64,000 nucleotides of DNA from DAIOEK01 sp963708715 (GTDB taxonomy: Bacteria > Chloroflexota > Anaerolineae > Anaerolineales > Anaerolineaceae). This document shows, one piece after another, positions 53,279-62,739 of the stretch. The first letter of the stretch is position 1. Each line of letters starts with the position of its first letter. The notes under the pieces are model-generated. The model did no database searches. It was given only the letters and a program-made list of their open reading frames with translations, and was not told the origin of the DNA. The stretch spans positions 868,001 to 932,000 of the forward strand of contig CAVPSU010000001.1 of the NCBI GenBank assembly GCA_963708715.1, in the 5' to 3' direction. The position numbers and the translations under genes are program-made.

Positions 53279-53642
53279 CGAATGAAAATTATATCAGATC
53301 AAGGCAGTCAGCAGGAATCGCAGATACAAATGGTTTTTTCCCGCACCGACTGATTGATCAACCATAAATATTCTATCATCCCTAAAAACCCAAAAATTAA
53401 AGTTAAAAAAATGGTTAGTGAAGTCCATCATCATCCAATTTGGGATATTATATATGTCAAAGTAATGACGAATCAAGCTAGATTGATCCACACTTATTGC
53501 CAATTTTTGCAGGCCAATTGGTATGGTTCTCCAATCTACAGATTTGAGAAAAAGACTACATTCATTGGTGGCCTCATAATAACAGACTGAGGGCTTTTAA
53601 GCGCCTCAGTCTCTGTTTTATCTGTTGGTAGACGGCTTTCCC
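53279..53642. other. Gene-poor intergenic region
   Basis: AT-rich stretch between two minus-strand genes. Short open frames on both strands lack ribosome-binding sites and overlap each other; none is supported. A hairpin at 53585-53611 probably ends the hemerythrin transcript. Confidence 0.5.
53585..53611 (-). terminator. Probable terminator of the hemerythrin gene
   Basis: GACTGAGGGC pairs with GCGCCTCAGTC (one bulge) about 30 bases after the hemerythrin stop, followed on the minus strand by TGTTATTAT. Confidence 0.5.
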
Positions 53643-54179
53643 TTATCTATATTCTTCTTCCCATTTATTGATCCTGGCGTGCAACTCGTCGTGAATTCCA
53701 TGACCAACGACAGTCTCTTCATGGTCTTCGAATTTTTCAAATAATTCATCCTGTTTTTTGTCATCCAGAATTTTATCAGCCAGCTTGAAAAGCACGTTGT
53801 TTTCTTTATCAATATGGCTCAATAGAAGGTCACGGTATTGGGCGGCATATTTTTTAAAATTGATCAGGTCTTTCGTAACAAGGGATTTATCCATCAAAGC
53901 GATATATTCCCTGCCCTGTTTATGATCCTGAAGCAACACCCCAATCGGGCCACCTTCATTTGGAACACCACTTTTCACCAATTCGGTGAACAAAAAGCCT
54001 TCTTCCTTTCCATGATGACATTTGTCTGCAAAGATCTTCAAAAAATAGATCAACTCATTTCCGAAAAGAAGATTTTCTGCGTCGGTTTTGGTTTCGGACG
54101 TCAGCATTTTGTCCAAAATTTTGAAGACATGGAGGATTGCATCATGTTCATCTCGTAGATCCTGTGTTGCTTTTCCCAT
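53643..54179 (-). CDS. Hemerythrin HHE domain protein
   Basis: A 178-residue four-helix protein with the metal ligands in order: EHDAILHVF near residue 11, CHHGKEEGFLF near 54, DHKQGREY and HIDKENNVLF. A di-iron site would bind oxygen or nitric oxide. The upstream neighbour on the same strand is a Crp/Fnr regulator, a pairing often seen in responses to nitrosative or oxygen stress. A palindrome lies 43 bases before the start. Confidence 0.85.
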   Translation of the reverse strand: MGKATQDLRDEHDAILHVFKILDKMLTSETKTDAENLLFGNELIYFLKIFADKCHHGKEEGFLFTELVKSGVPNEGGPIGVLLQDHKQGREYIALMDKSLVTKDLINFKKYAAQYRDLLLSHIDKENNVLFKLADKILDDKKQDELFEKFEDHEETVVGHGIHDELHARINKWEEEYR

Positions 54180-54221
54180 AATAAACCTCTTTCCCTTGGA
54201 TATACTAATTGCCTGTATGTT

Positions 54222-54244
54222 TTTCGTTCCTAACGGAAACGAAA
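54222..54244 (-). promoter_or_regulatory. Candidate operator before hemerythrin
   Basis: TTTCGTT (54222-54228), nine bases, AACGAAA (54238-54244), an inverted repeat of 23 bp. It could be bound by the Crp/Fnr protein encoded upstream, though it does not match the FNR or Crp consensus. Confidence 0.35.
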
Positions 54245-54331
54245 TGTGAATTTCAATATTCTTTATTACTTTTAGAATACTCCCATCTCTGGCATTTATC
54301 CATGATGAGGATCAATTAACTGCAGGCAATC

Positions 54332-54368
54332 CAAAAATATCCCACTATCATTTTTCTGATAGCGGGAA
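54332..54368 (-). terminator. Terminator of the Crp/Fnr gene
   Basis: TCCCGCTATCA pairs with TGATAGTGGGA (minus strand, one mismatch) and is followed by ATATTTTTGG. It lies 40 bases after the regulator's stop. Confidence 0.7.
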
Positions 54369-54407
54369 CTTTGGTCCAAAATAGGGATAATTTGTTCACC
54401 TGATATC

Positions 54408-55157
54408 TCATGCTGAATTTGTTATTGTCTCCAATCTGGTCATGTCACGGATACCCACCCACTGCCTCCCGCTTTCGATGATCCCACTCGTCTGAAGCTG
54501 GCTCATCACCCGGCTGACCGTCTCAGGAGTTGTCCCGGTCATTCCTGCCAGGTCTTCACGAGATAGAGGGACGTCGATGAGCAGTATGTTTTCATTTGTA
54601 CGGCCCAGCTTTCGGCCTAATTCAAGAAGGGTGGATGCAATTCGTTTCTCTACCGGCATCGAACTAATTTGGAGAACACGTTGGTTAGCTGAGGTCAATC
54701 GATCCGATAGAACGTGTATTGTTTTCAATGCCAATTCAGGATGCTCATCCAGGATCTGTCGGAAGGAATCTGAGGAAATACTCAGAATACAGCAAGGGGC
54801 TTGAGCTAGCGCCGTATCAGGGTGGGTAGCAATACCCAGCATTGCCAGATTGCCAAAGAATTCGCCGGTTGTCAAAATATTCAACAGCACATCATGACCA
54901 CTAATACTATGCTGGAGTAGTTTAATCTTTCCTTCTGCCACCACATATAGACGGTCAGCCACATCTCCAGCCATATACACCACATCGCCAGCTTGAAAAG
55001 CAATCTCGATAAAATGTTTGTTGATGGTTTCTAAAATATTCCGGGATAGATCAGCGAAAAAAGGCAAGCGACTAAGAATCTTTAACCTCAGATCGATACT
55101 GCAGTGTTGTTGTTCGGTTATTGTGAGATTGACCGGTGATTTTCGGCGAGTTTTCAT
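54408..55157 (-). CDS. Crp/Fnr family transcription regulator
   Basis: A 249-residue regulator. The N-terminal cyclic-nucleotide-binding-like domain includes GDVVYMAGDVADRLYVVAEG, and the C-terminal winged helix has LSREDLAGMTGTTPETVSRVM. The arginine and serine that bind cAMP are not evident, and no N-terminal Cys cluster for an Fe-S group is seen, so the signal is unknown; NO-sensing relatives have this form. TACAAT seven bases before the ATG suggests a leaderless mRNA. GTG 55181 is an alternative start. Confidence 0.85.
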   Translation of the reverse strand: MKTRRKSPVNLTITEQQHCSIDLRLKILSRLPFFADLSRNILETINKHFIEIAFQAGDVVYMAGDVADRLYVVAEGKIKLLQHSISGHDVLLNILTTGEFFGNLAMLGIATHPDTALAQAPCCILSISSDSFRQILDEHPELALKTIHVLSDRLTSANQRVLQISSMPVEKRIASTLLELGRKLGRTNENILLIDVPLSREDLAGMTGTTPETVSRVMSQLQTSGIIESGRQWVGIRDMTRLETITNSA

Positions 55158-55205
55158 AGATTGAATTGTAAAACTTTTCACATGCAGGGGTAGATGAGCC
55201 CCTTT

Positions 55206-55270
55206 TTGCCCTATTCTGTCGCAAGGGCAAGGATTATATCGAATCTCTTCATTGATCTGCGTGTCACACG
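55206..55270. promoter_or_regulatory. Palindromes upstream of the Crp/Fnr gene
   Basis: TTGCCC (55206-55211) faces GGGCAA (55225-55230), and CGTGT-C-ACACG lies at 55260-55270. Either may be a binding site for autoregulation; the spacing from the start (50-110 bases) fits. No experimental support. Confidence 0.3.
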
Positions 55271-55397
55271 TAACCGAGTTGGATATGATCGTGTCTTCTC
55301 TTTTTGATCACCCACAAACCCGCCAGGAAAATCCGATGTAAAGGGAGGAGATGAGTAATTCGTCGGACCTCTTTCAGTTTAACGAATTCTACAACCT

Positions 55398-56840
55398 TTA
55401 GAGACTAATAATCGCGGCCAACGCCCACTTCAACAGCGCTCCGGGAATTAGTCCAACCACAACCAATGCAACAGCCATTACAAATGGAATCAAGTTCACC
55501 CAAAATTCCCGGGATACTTCAGGGGAACCATCATTCATATACATCACAACGACTACCCGCAGATAATACCATGCAGATGCCAAAGACGTTAGCAAACCGA
55601 TTATGGCGAGCCATAAATAACCACCTTCTATCGCTGTACGAAACAGATATAGTTTTCCCCAGAATCCAAGGAGAGGAGGCACACCTGTGAATGACAGCAT
55701 AAATACTGTCATGGCAGCCGCAAGAAGCGGATATTTTCTCCCCAATCCCGCATAATCGGAGATCTCCAACCCTTTTCCATCCGTCTTCTCGACGATTGTA
55801 ACAACCGCCCAGGCTCCTAGTGAGGTGAGCGCATAAGTCGCCAGGTAAAAAAGGATGCTTGCGATCCCGTTCTTACCTGCACTGACCTGATCATAAGATA
55901 CAAATGCCATGATCAGGTAACCAGCGTGCGCAATACTGGAATACGCCAGCATCCGTTTGATATTGCCTTGGGTTACCGCTGCTATATTACCTACGATCAT
56001 GGTAAGCGCCGCTAGAACGGTTAGTATGGGTGTGATCTCACTTGCGAGATGTGGAAACAAGAGAGTGAATACTCGGAGTAAAGCGGCAAAACCAGCCGCT
56101 TTCGCACCAACGGACATAAAACCGGTGACGGGCGATGGAGCGCCCTGATAGACATCGGGTGTCCACATGTGAAAAGGAACGACTGCTACTTTAAAACCAA
56201 AACCGATCAATAAAAGCCCAGCTCCCGCGACCATTAATCCCGGGATGGACTTACCAGCGACTGTGATCTCAATAATACTTTTCAAATCCGTAAATCCAGT
56301 GGCTCCATAAATTAAAGAGGTGCCGTACAGGATGAACCCTGATGCGAATGTGCCAAGCAGGAAATATTTCATGGCGGCTTCCTCCGAATCGGAGCGGGGA
56401 ACCGCGAAACCTGCCAGAATGTATAACGGGATGGATAGCAGTTCCAAAGCCAGGAAAACGATGATTAAGTCTGCTGCCGAAGCCATAAGCATCATGCCGG
56501 AAATGGAAAAAAGGAGCAAGCAAAAATATTCCCCCCGCATCATATTCATTCGCCGCAGATAATCGGGGGCGATCGCCACAGCAGCCAATCCACTGACCAG
56601 GAAAAGTACATTCAGAAATGTGGAGAAACCGTCGACAACGGCCATCTTATTAAATATGAGGTGTTGTTGCCCAATTTGCGTCAAGACCAGACCAAGTGAT
56701 ATCGCCAGACCGAGCGCTGCAAGAGCTGCGGTGATCCCTTTCCGATCTTTTGGAATCACGAGATCCACCAGGAGCAGCAGGGTAGCCCATACCAGAAGGA
56801 CGGTGTGTGGCAGCAGGGAAATAAAATCAATTGCAGTCAT
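55398..56840 (-). CDS. nuoN: NADH-quinone oxidoreductase subunit N
   Basis: A 480-residue antiporter-like membrane subunit, last gene of the complex I operon. About 14 helices and the conserved KVAVVPFHMWTPDVYQGAPSPV (Lys in the proton channel) are present. About 12 bases separate it from nuoM. It takes part in proton pumping. Confidence 0.93.
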   Translation of the reverse strand: MTAIDFISLLPHTVLLVWATLLLLVDLVIPKDRKGITAALAALGLAISLGLVLTQIGQQHLIFNKMAVVDGFSTFLNVLFLVSGLAAVAIAPDYLRRMNMMRGEYFCLLLFSISGMMLMASAADLIIVFLALELLSIPLYILAGFAVPRSDSEEAAMKYFLLGTFASGFILYGTSLIYGATGFTDLKSIIEITVAGKSIPGLMVAGAGLLLIGFGFKVAVVPFHMWTPDVYQGAPSPVTGFMSVGAKAAGFAALLRVFTLLFPHLASEITPILTVLAALTMIVGNIAAVTQGNIKRMLAYSSIAHAGYLIMAFVSYDQVSAGKNGIASILFYLATYALTSLGAWAVVTIVEKTDGKGLEISDYAGLGRKYPLLAAAMTVFMLSFTGVPPLLGFWGKLYLFRTAIEGGYLWLAIIGLLTSLASAWYYLRVVVVMYMNDGSPEVSREFWVNLIPFVMAVALVVVGLIPGALLKWALAAIISL

Positions 56841-56852
56841 AACATCCCCTTC

Positions 56853-58340
56853 TCAAGGCAGGATTGCCAGCAGTTTATCCACCGCCGGAGAGATCAGAGC
56901 GAAAAATGGCTTCGGATATAGTCCGATCCAGAAAATGACGATCAAGAGCGGAACAAGTGTCATAATCTCGCGAACATTCAAATCGACAAGCGATCTGTTT
57001 TCTTCACGGGTCAAATCACCCAGGAACATCTTCTGGAACATATGGAGCAGATAAACTGCGGCAAAGATCACCCCAAGGGCGGCAACGACAGCCACAAGTG
57101 CAAATCCAATCGCATTGGAAATAAATGCCCCCATCAGGATAGTAAACTCACCAATAAATCCATTCAGCCCAGGCAATCCGACCGAAGAAAGCATGACCAC
57201 CAGGCTGATAGACCCGAATACAGGCATCACTTTCCAGATCCCACCGAAATCATCCATCTGGCGGGTGTGTCTTCGTTCATAGATCATTCCAACGATCAGG
57301 AAAAGCGCACCGGTACTCAAACCGTGGTTGACCATCTGTAGGATGCCGCCCTGTAATCCCTGTGCATTCAATGCGAATAACCCCAGCATCACAAATCCCA
57401 TGTGGCTTACTGAAGAGTATGCCACCAGCTTCTTTACATCTTTCTGGGCGAACGCAACCAGTGCCCCATAGATGATGCCAATCACAGCCAGGAAAGCGAC
57501 CCAGGGAGCAGCCTGCACAGCCACTTGGGGGAACATGGGCAGGTTGAAGCGTAAGAAACCATAAGAACCCATCTTCAACAGAACGCCGGCGAGGATGACC
57601 GAGCCCGCCGTGGGCGCCTCCACATGGGCATCCGGAAGCCAGGTATGCAAAGGAAACATGGGTACTTTGATCGCGAATGCCAATGCAAACGCAAGGAATA
57701 ACCAGAGTTGGGTGTAATAAGGTAGTCCACCTCCGCCTGTGAGATCAGGTACCGAGAAGGTTCCCTGGTTCAATCCCAACCACAGGATGGCTGCCAACAT
57801 CAGTAGAGAGCCAAACATGGTGAACAGGAAAAACTTGACAGCGGCATAAATTCGTCGTTCACCACCCCAGATTCCGATCAGGAAATACATTGGAATAAGG
57901 GTGAATTCCCAGAAAATATAGAATAAAACCAGGTCTTGGGCGAGGAAAACTCCCAGCATCCCCGTCTCGAGCAGCAGGAAAAAAGCCATGAACCCCTTCA
58001 CTTTTTCCTTGACGGAAGTCCAGGTGGAAAGAATGGAGATGGGTGTGAGAAATGTAGTCAGTAAAACCAACAGGATGCTCAACCCATCTACGCCCAGCGA
58101 ATAGGAAATAGTATTTTTATCAATGGCAAACCAGGGTAGATCGACAACAAGCTGGAGATCCGGGTTGGATGCCTTGAATAAGCTCAACATCCAGAGTGAT
58201 ACTCCGAAGACGACCAGGCTGAAAGCCAGTGCCACGAGACGAATGGTTTCTTTTCTTTCCTCAGGCAGCAATAGGATCAAAAGCGCGCCTGCCAGCGGCA
58301 GGAAAGTGAGGAGCGTAAGTGGGTTGATCGGATAGTCCAT
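56853..58340 (-). CDS. nuoM: NADH-quinone oxidoreductase subunit M
   Basis: A 495-residue membrane proton-pumping subunit with about 14 helices. FPLHTWLPDAHVEAPTAGSV is the antiporter-like signature, and KKLVAYSSVSHMGFV is the channel Lys block. It follows nuoL by 10 bases. Confidence 0.94.
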   Translation of the reverse strand: MDYPINPLTLLTFLPLAGALLILLLPEERKETIRLVALAFSLVVFGVSLWMLSLFKASNPDLQLVVDLPWFAIDKNTISYSLGVDGLSILLVLLTTFLTPISILSTWTSVKEKVKGFMAFFLLLETGMLGVFLAQDLVLFYIFWEFTLIPMYFLIGIWGGERRIYAAVKFFLFTMFGSLLMLAAILWLGLNQGTFSVPDLTGGGGLPYYTQLWLFLAFALAFAIKVPMFPLHTWLPDAHVEAPTAGSVILAGVLLKMGSYGFLRFNLPMFPQVAVQAAPWVAFLAVIGIIYGALVAFAQKDVKKLVAYSSVSHMGFVMLGLFALNAQGLQGGILQMVNHGLSTGALFLIVGMIYERRHTRQMDDFGGIWKVMPVFGSISLVVMLSSVGLPGLNGFIGEFTILMGAFISNAIGFALVAVVAALGVIFAAVYLLHMFQKMFLGDLTREENRSLVDLNVREIMTLVPLLIVIFWIGLYPKPFFALISPAVDKLLAILP

Positions 58341-58350
58341 GTCCCGTCCC

Positions 58351-60333
58351 TTATCTCAATAGTAAATATCCAAGAATAGCTGCCACACCCAGGAGCATAT
58401 ACAGGGCGTACGTTCGTACCATTCCGATCTGCATCTTCCTAAATCCTCTGGATAGGAGGGCGGTAAATTTGCCTGCACCGTTTACAGCACCGTCCACGAG
58501 GTTGGTATCTATCGGTTTTGCCATTACTTCGGCAGTATCTTTGTAAGCTGTCAGGAAAACCGCATCATATATTTCGTCGATCCACCATTTCTTCTCGAAG
58601 GCAACGAAAAGTGGTCCCAGGATCCGACGTAGCGGGTCGGCTTGTCCAGAACGAAGTGGCTTCCAGCCATAAAAGACCCAGGCGAAGAATATTCCTGCCA
58701 AAGCAACAGCTACGGAAATGCCTGCGATCAAGGGAGAAAATTCTACTACCCTGACATCAGTAATAGTATGCTCCAACCAATTCGCCAACGTTTCAAGCGT
58801 AGGCAGGTTGAGTGCACCCCCGATAATGGAGAGTCCGGCAAGGATAATCAATGGAATCGTCATCACCGCCGGACTTTCTTTTGCTCCTGCCGCAGCATCA
58901 CTGCGCGGGTGACCAAAGAAAACCAACCATATCTGGCGTCCCATATAGAAAGCAGTAAGAAAAGCGGCTGCAATCAGTAATACTAAAACGAACGGATCAT
59001 GCTCTCGAGCGAAAGCTAGAATTTCATCTTTTGAGAAAAATCCTGCCAGGGGTGGAATGCCTGCAAGTGCCAAAGCACCGATCAGATAGACCCAAAAAGT
59101 GGTTTTCATTCGGATACGGAGACCACCCATGTTTCGCATATCCTGAGGGTCAAATTCGTCCGCATGGGAGTTTTGGGGAGCATGATGATGACCAAATTCC
59201 ACACCCTGAATCACCGAGCCGGAAGAAAGGAAAAGTAGAGCTTTGAAGAAGGCATGGGTCACCAGGTGAAATAAGCCGGCGACATACGCGCCCATTCCAA
59301 CGGCTGCAACCATGAAACCAAGTTGACTGATGGTGGAATAAGCCAGTACTTTTTTTATATCATTCTGCCCCACCGCGATGGTCGCAGCGAAAATAGCTGT
59401 AACAGCACCCACACCGGCGACGATTTGAGGTGCGATCGGATCGAGAGCATATAAAGGTGCTGAGCGAGCAACCAGATACACGCCCGCGGTCACCATTGTT
59501 GCAGCATGGATCAAGGCTGAGACCGGGGTTGGACCTGCCATAGCGTCAGGCAGCCAGACAAAGAGCGGCACCTGGGCGGATTTACCGGTCACAGCCAGGA
59601 GCAAGAATAAATTCAACGCCAGAATTAACCAGGCCGCAGCAACCAGTCCTCCGGCTCGGGCAGCCGCGAACACATCGCTGAAATTCAACGTACCAAAAAT
59701 CATGAAAATGATGAACATTGCAACCAGAAATCCAAAATCGCCGATCCGGTTGGTGAGGAATGCTTTTTTCGCAGCGATGGCGTTGCCGATGCCATCTTTT
59801 CCTTTTTCAAACCAGAAACCGATCAGCAGATAAGAGCATAACCCTACCCCCTCCCAGCCAACAAAGGTCATCAGATAGCTTTCTGCGCTCACCAATACCA
59901 TCATCATGACGATAAATAAATTCAAGTAAATGAAAAACCGACTAAATCGAGCTGGGTCACCCTGGATCCGGACATCTTCATGCATGTAACCGATGGAGTA
60001 AACATGGATCAGGGTGCCGACTCCAGCTACCACCAACATCATCGTTACAGATAAGGTATCCACCCGGAAAGCCCAGTCAACCGAAAGCGTACCTATGCGA
60101 ATCCATTCAGCCAGTCGAATCACTACGGCTTCTGAATGTTTTTGCAGTGACGCCAGGAGCAGGCATGCCACCACAAACGAAGCCCCCGAAGCCATACTGG
60201 CAATAGACCCGGAAACTTTTTCGCTCAGTCGCCGACCAACCAGTAGATTGATAATTAACCCGATCAGCGGAAAGAATACCACCCAGGGAACAAGCTGAAA
60301 GTATGTTCCGGAAGGAAAGCTTGATAATTCCAT
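58351..60333 (-). CDS. nuoL: NADH-quinone oxidoreductase subunit L
   Basis: A 660-residue membrane subunit with the antiporter domain (VPLFVWLPDAMAGPTPVSAL, KKVLAYSTISQLGFM) and the long C-terminal segment that forms the lateral helix and last membrane span. It follows nuoK by 13 bases. Confidence 0.94.
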   Translation of the reverse strand: MELSSFPSGTYFQLVPWVVFFPLIGLIINLLVGRRLSEKVSGSIASMASGASFVVACLLLASLQKHSEAVVIRLAEWIRIGTLSVDWAFRVDTLSVTMMLVVAGVGTLIHVYSIGYMHEDVRIQGDPARFSRFFIYLNLFIVMMMVLVSAESYLMTFVGWEGVGLCSYLLIGFWFEKGKDGIGNAIAAKKAFLTNRIGDFGFLVAMFIIFMIFGTLNFSDVFAAARAGGLVAAAWLILALNLFLLLAVTGKSAQVPLFVWLPDAMAGPTPVSALIHAATMVTAGVYLVARSAPLYALDPIAPQIVAGVGAVTAIFAATIAVGQNDIKKVLAYSTISQLGFMVAAVGMGAYVAGLFHLVTHAFFKALLFLSSGSVIQGVEFGHHHAPQNSHADEFDPQDMRNMGGLRIRMKTTFWVYLIGALALAGIPPLAGFFSKDEILAFAREHDPFVLVLLIAAAFLTAFYMGRQIWLVFFGHPRSDAAAGAKESPAVMTIPLIILAGLSIIGGALNLPTLETLANWLEHTITDVRVVEFSPLIAGISVAVALAGIFFAWVFYGWKPLRSGQADPLRRILGPLFVAFEKKWWIDEIYDAVFLTAYKDTAEVMAKPIDTNLVDGAVNGAGKFTALLSRGFRKMQIGMVRTYALYMLLGVAAILGYLLLR

Positions 60334-60346
60334 GCGGTATTTGCCC

Positions 60347-60649
60347 CTATTCCTTTAGGCTGCTCATTTGATCTACATCAATAGAGTGCTTGGTCCGAAA
60401 GATAGCTACGATCAATGCCAGTCCAACAGCGGTTTCTGCTGCGGCGACCACCATCACGAAGAAGACAAAAATTTGCCCGTTCAGCGATCCATACAAACGG
60501 GCAAAAGAGACAAAAGCCAGATTAGCTGCATTGAACATCAGCTCCAAAGACATGAATATCACTATCGGGTTTCGTCGGCTGACAACACCAAATGCACCCA
60601 GAGCAAACATAATCGCAGAAAGGGCGAGGTAGTATGAGAGTGGAACCAT
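60347..60649 (-). CDS. nuoK: NADH-quinone oxidoreductase subunit K
   Basis: A 100-residue subunit with three membrane helices. LELMFNAANLAFV and AAAETAVGLAL carry the conserved intramembrane Glu residues. It begins right after the nuoJ stop. Confidence 0.93.
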   Translation of the reverse strand: MVPLSYYLALSAIMFALGAFGVVSRRNPIVIFMSLELMFNAANLAFVSFARLYGSLNGQIFVFFVMVVAAAETAVGLALIVAIFRTKHSIDVDQMSSLKE

Positions 60650-61201
60650 TTATTTCACCTCCCCTTCCGAACCCGGCATTGGCAACTTTTTCTTCTCGGT
60701 TTTTGTTAGGACGATTGCCCCAATCACAGCCACAAGTAATATAAAGGAAGTTACCTCAAAAGGTAGTAAATATGTATCAAATAAGACTGCCCCAATTGCC
60801 TGGGCTGTCGCTGTGTCAATTTCCGGCGTTGCAACCATCAGAGTGGACGGATTTTTAACAAAGATCATATATGCGGCTTCAGCCATTACAACCAACGTGA
60901 CCAGACCACCAAAAACCCGGGTAAAACCGACCGGTTCCCCTGGTTTCCCTTTTTCCGACCCCAATAACATGATCACGAACAGGAATAAAACCATGATCGC
61001 GCCAGCATATACGGTGATCTGTGCAAAAGCGATAAAAGGAGCTCCCAACACAAAATAGAGGAAGGCAACTGAAGAAAAATTGAGCACCAGAAATAGCGCA
61101 GAGTAAACAGAACTGCGGCTAAGCAGCATCCCCAATGCGGTAACAATGGTCAGCGCGGCGATGGTAAAAAAGATCAGAATGGGCGGTGTCAATTCAGTCA
61201 T
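60650..61201 (-). CDS. nuoJ: NADH-quinone oxidoreductase subunit J
   Basis: A 183-residue subunit with five membrane helices. FVLGAPFIAFAQITVYAGAI is the conserved third-helix region near the quinone channel. Nine bases separate it from nuoI. Confidence 0.92.
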   Translation of the reverse strand: MTELTPPILIFFTIAALTIVTALGMLLSRSSVYSALFLVLNFSSVAFLYFVLGAPFIAFAQITVYAGAIMVLFLFVIMLLGSEKGKPGEPVGFTRVFGGLVTLVVMAEAAYMIFVKNPSTLMVATPEIDTATAQAIGAVLFDTYLLPFEVTSFILLVAVIGAIVLTKTEKKKLPMPGSEGEVK

Positions 61202-61210
61202 TTTTCCTCC

Positions 61211-61723
61211 CTAATCAGAGGGATCCTTCATCTCAGGTACCGAGCGTGTGTATTTGCCGGGTGTAACCTTTTGCGGGGTTGGTTTCCCGGGAGGATTGAC
61301 CGGAACCAACAGCATATCTTTAGTATAGATGGCAGTCCGGCGATCCAGGAACGAGAGTTCGTAGTTATCTTCCAAGACAATCGCCTCGGTTGGACAGGCA
61401 TCTTCGCAGAAACCACAAAAGATACAACGCAGCATATTGATCTCATAGGTGCTGGCGTAGCGCTCTCCGGGAGAATATCGCTCGTCATCCGTTTGTTCGG
61501 ATGACTCAACAAATATCGCATCTGCCGGGCAGGCTGCCGCGCATAAGGAACATCCGATACATTTCTCCAAACCATTTTCATACCGTTTGAGAACATGGCG
61601 ACCGCGGAAACGCTGGCTTACGGGTCTTTTTTCTTCCGGGTATTGAATGGTAACAGGCTTGGTCCAGGCTGACCGGAAGGTCTGCCATAAACCGCGCAGG
61701 ATTTCAAAAGCTCCTCGCAGCAT
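61211..61723 (-). CDS. nuoI: NADH-quinone oxidoreductase subunit I
   Basis: A 170-residue peripheral subunit carrying two 4Fe-4S clusters: CIGCSLCAAACP and CIFCGFCEDACP. They pass electrons from NuoG towards the quinone site. It lies 3 bases after nuoH. Confidence 0.94.
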   Translation of the reverse strand: MLRGAFEILRGLWQTFRSAWTKPVTIQYPEEKRPVSQRFRGRHVLKRYENGLEKCIGCSLCAAACPADAIFVESSEQTDDERYSPGERYASTYEINMLRCIFCGFCEDACPTEAIVLEDNYELSFLDRRTAIYTKDMLLVPVNPPGKPTPQKVTPGKYTRSVPEMKDPSD

Positions 61724-61726
61724 AAG

Positions 61727-62734
61727 TTAGTTGCCTCCAAACAATACAATCCCGCCGGCTGTAAGGACGACATTCAAGAGTGCCAGTGGGAAAAGAACCT
61801 TCCAACCAAATGACATCAACCGGTCATACCGGATGCGCGGCAGAGTGGCGCGAATCCAGATCAGCCCATAAAGCAGAATTGCGACTTTTCCAATCAGATA
61901 GATCGGACCCAGCCAGGGCAATTGTTCGACAAAAGGTCCCCAATATCCGCCCAGGAAAAGGGATGCGCCAATGGTGGATACCGCGATCATCTTGATATAT
62001 TCAGCCATGAAGAACAAAGCGAACTTCATGCCTGAATACTCTGTATGATACCCGGCAGTCAGTTCCTGCTCCGCTTCTGGCATGTCGAACGGCGCACGAT
62101 TGACCTCAGCAATGGTGGCTACCATGTAGATCAATGCGCCCAGAGGTTGAAGAAAGATGAAAGCCAGGTTTTTTTGAGCCAGTACAATATCTCGGATACT
62201 CATCGATGAAGTGAGTAAAACCGGTCCAATAAACGCCAAACCAAGTGCCAGTTCATAACTGATCATCTGCGATGTCGCACGAAGACCGCCTAGCGTTGCA
62301 TATTTATTGTTCGACGACCAGCCAGCCAGGGTGATGCCATACACCGAAATCGATGTGATCGACATGATATACAGGACCCCCACATTGATATCGGCCAGAT
62401 AGAGTTTGATATTTCTTCCGAATAGAACCATCTCATCACCCCAGGGTACCACCCCGGTAATGATCAACGCTGGGATGACGGTGATGATAGGAGCAGCGAT
62501 GAAAATCAGCTTATCGGCTTTGGCCGGTATCAGCTCTTCTTTGAAGATCAGTTTTATGGCATCCGCGACCGGTTGTAATAGTGCTAGTGGACCAGCCCGA
62601 TTTGGGCCCCATCGTACTTGCATTCGGGCGAGTACTTTTCGTTCGTAGAGGGTGGTATACGAAAAACCAATAGTGCAAAACAAAAGGATGGCTATAGCTT
62701 TTACTACCATTTCAATGATCGTTCCAGCATCCAT
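61727..62734 (-). CDS. nuoH: NADH-quinone oxidoreductase subunit H
   Basis: A 335-residue membrane subunit with about eight helices, next to the quinone site. YERKVLARMQVRWGPNRAGP and EVNRAPFDMPEAEQELTAGY are the family signatures. The start is set at 62734 because GAGG stands nine bases upstream; ATG 62743 overlaps the nuoG stop (ATGA) but leaves no spacing for that site. Confidence 0.93.
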   Translation of the reverse strand: MDAGTIIEMVVKAIAILLFCTIGFSYTTLYERKVLARMQVRWGPNRAGPLALLQPVADAIKLIFKEELIPAKADKLIFIAAPIITVIPALIITGVVPWGDEMVLFGRNIKLYLADINVGVLYIMSITSISVYGITLAGWSSNNKYATLGGLRATSQMISYELALGLAFIGPVLLTSSMSIRDIVLAQKNLAFIFLQPLGALIYMVATIAEVNRAPFDMPEAEQELTAGYHTEYSGMKFALFFMAEYIKMIAVSTIGASLFLGGYWGPFVEQLPWLGPIYLIGKVAILLYGLIWIRATLPRIRYDRLMSFGWKVLFPLALLNVVLTAGGIVLFGGN

Positions 62735-62739
62735 ATAGA

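Noticed and set aside
53354..53590. Plus-strand open frame of 78 codons
   Set aside because: TTG start without ribosome-binding site in AT-rich DNA, overlapped by another open frame on the minus strand and running into a hairpin.
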